From Acidimicrobiia bacterium (GTDB taxonomy: Bacteria > Actinomycetota > Acidimicrobiia > IMCC26256 > JAENVU01), in assembly GCA_016650415.1 (NCBI GenBank), contig JAENVU010000281.1, forward strand, positions 1 to 8,941: DNA of 8,941 bases. Reading direction: 5' to 3'. A program made the position numbers and the translations under genes. Of this stretch, positions 6,091-8,941 are shown piece by piece (position 1 is the stretch's first letter; every line of letters starts with the position of its first letter). Under the pieces are notes generated by a model. The model had not been told where the DNA came from. It worked only from the letters and a program-made list of their open reading frames with translations, and did no database searches.

Positions 6091-6930
6091 TCAAGCGGTC
6101 TCGACCCATCCGAGCCCCATCGTGCGAGGACCACCGTGGGTGCCGATGACGGGCCCGATGTTGCCGACCTCGATCTCGTCGCGCGGAACGGTCGCGCCGA
6201 GGAGATCGAGAAACTCGTCGATGTCGGGCGCCTGGGCGTGGAACACGAAGACCCCCGACGGATTCGAGGCGGCCGCGAGCCGGTCCGCGAGATGGTGCAG
6301 GCTCTTGCTCCGAGTACGGACCTTGCCGGCCTCGACCACGACGCCGTCACGGATCTCGATGATCGGCTTGATCGATAACACGCTTCCGAGCAGCGCTTGC
6401 GCGCCGCCGATGCGTCCGCCGCGCCGGAGATGTTCGAGGGTGTCGAGCGCACCGAAGAGTCGGATACTCGGCGCGAGCGTCTCGGCGGCGGCGGTGACCG
6501 CGTCGAGGTCGGCGCCGGCGGCGGCCAGGGCCTGAGCCGCGATGCACTGGCGCCCGAGACCCATCGACACGCACAAGGAGTCGACCACTCGGACGGGAAG
6601 ATCACCCTCCATGGCTTTCGCGGCGATCTGGGCGGATTGCATGGTTCCCGAGAGTCGGGACGAGAGGTTGATGCACAGGATCCCGTCGGCGCCGCCGGCA
6701 GCCAGGGCGCGGAATCGCTGCTCGAACGCTCCCGGTGCCGGCGCCGCGGTCTCGGGCAGGACCGGGGAGGTCGCGACCTTCCGCCAGAACTCCTCGTTGG
6801 AGAGCTCGGTCCGATCGACGAACTCTTCCTCTCCGAACCGGATGGTCAGCGGCACGATCTCGATGCCGAGCGCGTCGGCTCGAGCCTGAGGGAGATCGCA
6901 GGCGCTGTCAGTGACGATTCGAACGACCAC
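6091..6930 (-). CDS. DegV-family fatty-acid-binding protein
   Basis: A 279-residue protein of normal DegV length. Family marks in order: IVTDSACDLP at the N-terminus (5-13), TSPVLPETAAPAPG (54-67), NLSSRLSGT lining the lipid carboxylate site (88-96), DSLCVSMGLG (117-125), DTLEHLRRGGRIG (163-175), SIKPI (186-190) and the C-terminal GPVIGTHGGP (259-268). DegV proteins bind a long-chain fatty acid; the best-known members (FakB) present it to the kinase FakA for phospholipid synthesis. No FakA gene lies in this window. I chose GTG at 6930 because AGGAGG lies just upstream and the protein then starts with the family's usual first strand; an earlier in-frame GTG at 6960 would add ten residues unlike the family. 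The gene sits between murJ and the kinase gene. Confidence 0.92.
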   Translation of the reverse strand: MVVRIVTDSACDLPQARADALGIEIVPLTIRFGEEEFVDRTELSNEEFWRKVATSPVLPETAAPAPGAFEQRFRALAAGGADGILCINLSSRLSGTMQSAQIAAKAMEGDLPVRVVDSLCVSMGLGRQCIAAQALAAAGADLDAVTAAAETLAPSIRLFGALDTLEHLRRGGRIGGAQALLGSVLSIKPIIEIRDGVVVEAGKVRTRSKSLHHLADRLAAASNPSGVFVFHAQAPDIDEFLDLLGATVPRDEIEVGNIGPVIGTHGGPRTMGLGWVETA

Positions 6931-6934
6931 GGGA

Positions 6935-6940
6935 CCTCCT
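6935..6940 (-). promoter_or_regulatory. Ribosome binding site that fixes the DegV start
   Basis: A perfect AGGAGG on the - strand ends 4 nt before GTG 6930. It is the strongest ribosome site in the window and argues against the upstream in-frame GTG at 6960. Confidence 0.7.
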
Positions 6941-6998
6941 ACATCGGTACGTCGACACACTGGTGGCGAACGCTTGGACTTGGTGCTGGCGCCAATGG

Positions 6999-8612
6999 TT
7001 ACCCATCCGGGGCCGCCACCGCGCGCTTCCTGCCCAAGATGTCCCGAATCATCCTAAGAAAGGAGATTCCGGCGACGTGGGCGACCGCGACGAAGACGAC
7101 GCCGGACGCGGCCGTGGCGAGCATCAGCGTGAGCCATGACCGACTCGGAGTCGCACTGCCCAGCACGTGGTCGATCGACACCGCCACCACGGCTGCCGGA
7201 ATCACCGCGACGACGACCCGGGTCGCAGTGTCGACGAGTGCGCGCCCTCCGAGGCGATGGATCCGTCGCCGGAACGCGAGGAGTCCGATCAGTGCACCCG
7301 CCGCGTACGCGATCGTCCAGGACCACGCGAGGCCCTCGATTCCGCGCCAGTGATACAGCGCGACCGCGGTCGCGATGTTGATGCCGTTCTCGACGACGTT
7401 GAGGAGAAACGGCGTGCGCGTGTCCTGCATCGACGAGAACGCGCGGATCACATAGAGGTACAACGAGAAGGCGACGAGCCCGATCGCAAACGCGCGGAGC
7501 GTGTCGGCGGTCTGGGTCACGTCGCGCGCGGAGAAGTCCCCGTGGTCCAGCAGCGCGCTGATCAACGGACGAGCGAGCACCGTGACGCCGACGGCTGCGG
7601 GGATCATGACCACGAGCAAGACCCGGAGGCCCCGGCCGAAGTGATGGCCCAGGCCGTCGACGTCGCCGGCCTGGTGTCGGCTGGCCAGCTCCGGCGCGAG
7701 CGCGGTCATCACGGAGACGGCGAGTAGACCGTGGGGTAGCTGGAAGAAGGTGAAGGCCGCGAGGTACACCGAGACGCCGGCGCGGGAGCGATAGGCCAGT
7801 ACGAGGACGACGAAGAACGCGACCTGGTTCGCCGCGACGTACCCGACCGTCCAACCCGAGAGTCGCGCGAGACGCCGGACCGCCGGATGGCGGGGCTCCC
7901 AACGCCACCGAAAGCTCGCGCCCGCCCGTCGCAGCGCCGGAAGCAGGACCAGGGTCATCGCGATGACGCCGACGGTGGTCCCGAGCCCGAGCAGGAGCAC
8001 GAGGACGGGATCGTCGGCGACGGACCGGACGCTCGGGTGGTCGGTGCTCACGCGGGCGACCGCCAGCAGCATCGCGATGACCACGACGTTGTTGAGTGCC
8101 GGTGCGAATGCCGCGGCCGCGAATCGCCGTCGCGCATTCAGCATTGCGGTGGCGAGCGCGGTGACGCCATAGAACAACATCTGCGGCATGAACCAGCGGA
8201 GCAGGTCCGTCGCCAGTGCCACCTGGGCAGCTCGTCCCGCCGCATGTTGGGTTCCGGACAGGTCGTAGTAGGCGCGGATGATCCAGGGCGCGGCGAGGAC
8301 CCCGGCCAGCGATCCGGCGAAGAGCAATGCGATGACGACCGTATTGATCGCCGCGGTTGCGTGCTCGTCGTCCTGCTCGTAGGACTGCACGAACAGCGGC
8401 ACGAGGGTCGCGGTGAGGATCCCACCGACGAGCAGTTCGTAGACGATGTTCGGGGTCGAGTTCGCGACGTTGTACACGTCGGTCAGGCGGCCGAATCCCA
8501 GGGCCGCGAGCGCGGAGACGCGGAGGAACCCGGTGACGCGCGACAGCAACGTGCCGGCACCGATGACGGCGCTGGTACGCGCGAGGCGCGGTGCCGATGC
8601 GGTCTCGTTCAC
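6999..8612 (-). CDS. murJ: MurJ/MviN lipid II flippase
   Basis: About 537 residues of a polytopic MviN/MATE-type membrane protein with roughly 14 predicted helices, matching stand-alone MurJ length. The N-terminus has the family signature: TLLSRVTGFLRVSALAALGF (with R25 and R31), TDVYNVANSTPNIV and GGILTATLVPLF. The middle carries FFQLPHGLLAVSVMTALAPE, the counterpart of the conserved helix 8 segment. MurJ moves lipid II across the cytoplasmic membrane for peptidoglycan synthesis. I chose GTG at 8612 because it overlaps the stop of the upstream gene as GTGA, a typical coupled start. An in-frame GTG at 8666 would add 18 residues but overlap that gene by 58 bp; neither has a clear ribosome site. 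Unlike mycobacterial MviN, the protein ends after the membrane domain (tail RKRAVAAPDG), with no pseudokinase fused. Confidence 0.93.
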   Translation of the reverse strand: MNETASAPRLARTSAVIGAGTLLSRVTGFLRVSALAALGFGRLTDVYNVANSTPNIVYELLVGGILTATLVPLFVQSYEQDDEHATAAINTVVIALLFAGSLAGVLAAPWIIRAYYDLSGTQHAAGRAAQVALATDLLRWFMPQMLFYGVTALATAMLNARRRFAAAAFAPALNNVVVIAMLLAVARVSTDHPSVRSVADDPVLVLLLGLGTTVGVIAMTLVLLPALRRAGASFRWRWEPRHPAVRRLARLSGWTVGYVAANQVAFFVVLVLAYRSRAGVSVYLAAFTFFQLPHGLLAVSVMTALAPELASRHQAGDVDGLGHHFGRGLRVLLVVMIPAAVGVTVLARPLISALLDHGDFSARDVTQTADTLRAFAIGLVAFSLYLYVIRAFSSMQDTRTPFLLNVVENGINIATAVALYHWRGIEGLAWSWTIAYAAGALIGLLAFRRRIHRLGGRALVDTATRVVVAVIPAAVVAVSIDHVLGSATPSRSWLTLMLATAASGVVFVAVAHVAGISFLRMIRDILGRKRAVAAPDG

Positions 8613-8941
8613 GCGGCGGACGGCGTCGGCCGGGCTCGTCGGCTCCGCCGCCAGTGGGTGAGCCACCAGGCGGCGAGGAACAGGATCGCCCCGATCGTCA
8701 GGAACGCGCCGACGCCGCTCACCACCGAGGAGCGGACCGTGTAACGCGAACGTTGGAGGTTGACGCCGTGGTCGGGCGAGCTGAGGGTCACGAGCACGGC
8801 GAACGTGCCCGACGCCCGCGCCTCGACGTCGAACACGGTGGTGGTGTTGCCGGGCGGGAGGTCCAGGACCCGATCGGATCCCTCGGGGAAGTCCAGTTTC
8901 TGGCTGGCCAACGCGATGCGCACCCGCACGGTCTGATCCAG
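8609..8941 (-). CDS. Rv3909-like (DUF6049-type) membrane protein, C-terminal fragment
   Basis: The frame is open to the window edge and ends in TGA at 8611-8609, giving 110 visible residues (LDQTVRVRIALAS onward). The visible part is a beta-rich extracytoplasmic domain with a typical NEW3/CARDB-like pattern (DLPPGNTTTVFDVEARASGT), then one C-terminal membrane helix (about VSGVGAFLTIGAILFLAAWW) and a basic cytoplasmic tail HWRRSRRARPTP. Large secreted or membrane-anchored proteins of this kind precede mviN in many actinobacteria (Rv3909 in M. tuberculosis), which together with the shared GTGA junction with murJ supports the assignment. The family's molecular function is not known to me. The N-terminus and most of the protein are outside the window. 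Confidence 0.75.
   Translation of the reverse strand: MDQTVRVRIALASQKLDFPEGSDRVLDLPPGNTTTVFDVEARASGTFAVLVTLSSPDHGVNLQRSRYTVRSSVVSGVGAFLTIGAILFLAAWWLTHWRRSRRARPTPSAA

Noticed and set aside
5474..6535. A 353-codon open frame on the + strand across the kinase and DegV genes
   Set aside because: It covers parts of two well-supported genes on the other strand and shows no domain of its own.

Overview
This is a GC-rich chromosomal stretch from an actinobacterium. It carries the conserved block that in Mycobacterium tuberculosis runs from Rv3909 through mviN/murJ, sigM, its anti-sigma gene, trxB2, trxC and cwlM to parB. The order is the same here, but three details differ from Corynebacteriales: MurJ is not fused to a pseudokinase, a DegV gene and a separate complete Ser/Thr kinase gene lie between murJ and sigM, and no acetyltransferase gene (Rv3916c position) lies between cwlM and parB. 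A deep-branching group such as Acidimicrobiia would fit; that is inference from gene order and protein character only.

Layout. At the left edge the C-terminal part of parB reads on the + strand. Everything else reads on the - strand, so transcription runs from high to low coordinates: the end of an Rv3909-like (DUF6049-type) membrane protein (window edge to 8609), murJ (8612-6999), a DegV-family lipid-binding protein (6930-6091), a membrane Ser/Thr kinase with an extracellular discoidin-like domain (6034-4499), an ECF sigma factor (4515-3928), its probable membrane anti-sigma (3941-3105), a small two-helix membrane protein (3035-2754), trxB (2761-1820), trxA (1681-1352) and a CwlM-like protein (1322-324). 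Several junctions overlap by 4 to 17 bp, which suggests translational coupling. The parB and cwlM genes converge across a 59-bp gap.

How the genes may work together. MurJ (lipid II flippase), the kinase with a wall-facing domain, and a CwlM-like protein that has lost the amidase zinc ligands form a plausible peptidoglycan-synthesis control set. The sigma/anti-sigma pair is an envelope-stress type module. trxB and trxA supply the cytoplasmic thioredoxin system. Each is preceded by an exact match to the SigR/SigH-type thiol-stress promoter pattern (GGAAT, 18 nt, GTT). These were the only two such matches on that strand in a manual scan, so the thioredoxin genes are probably switched on separately from the rest of the block.

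No RNA genes, mobile elements or CRISPR arrays were seen. Every gap between genes is under 140 bp.
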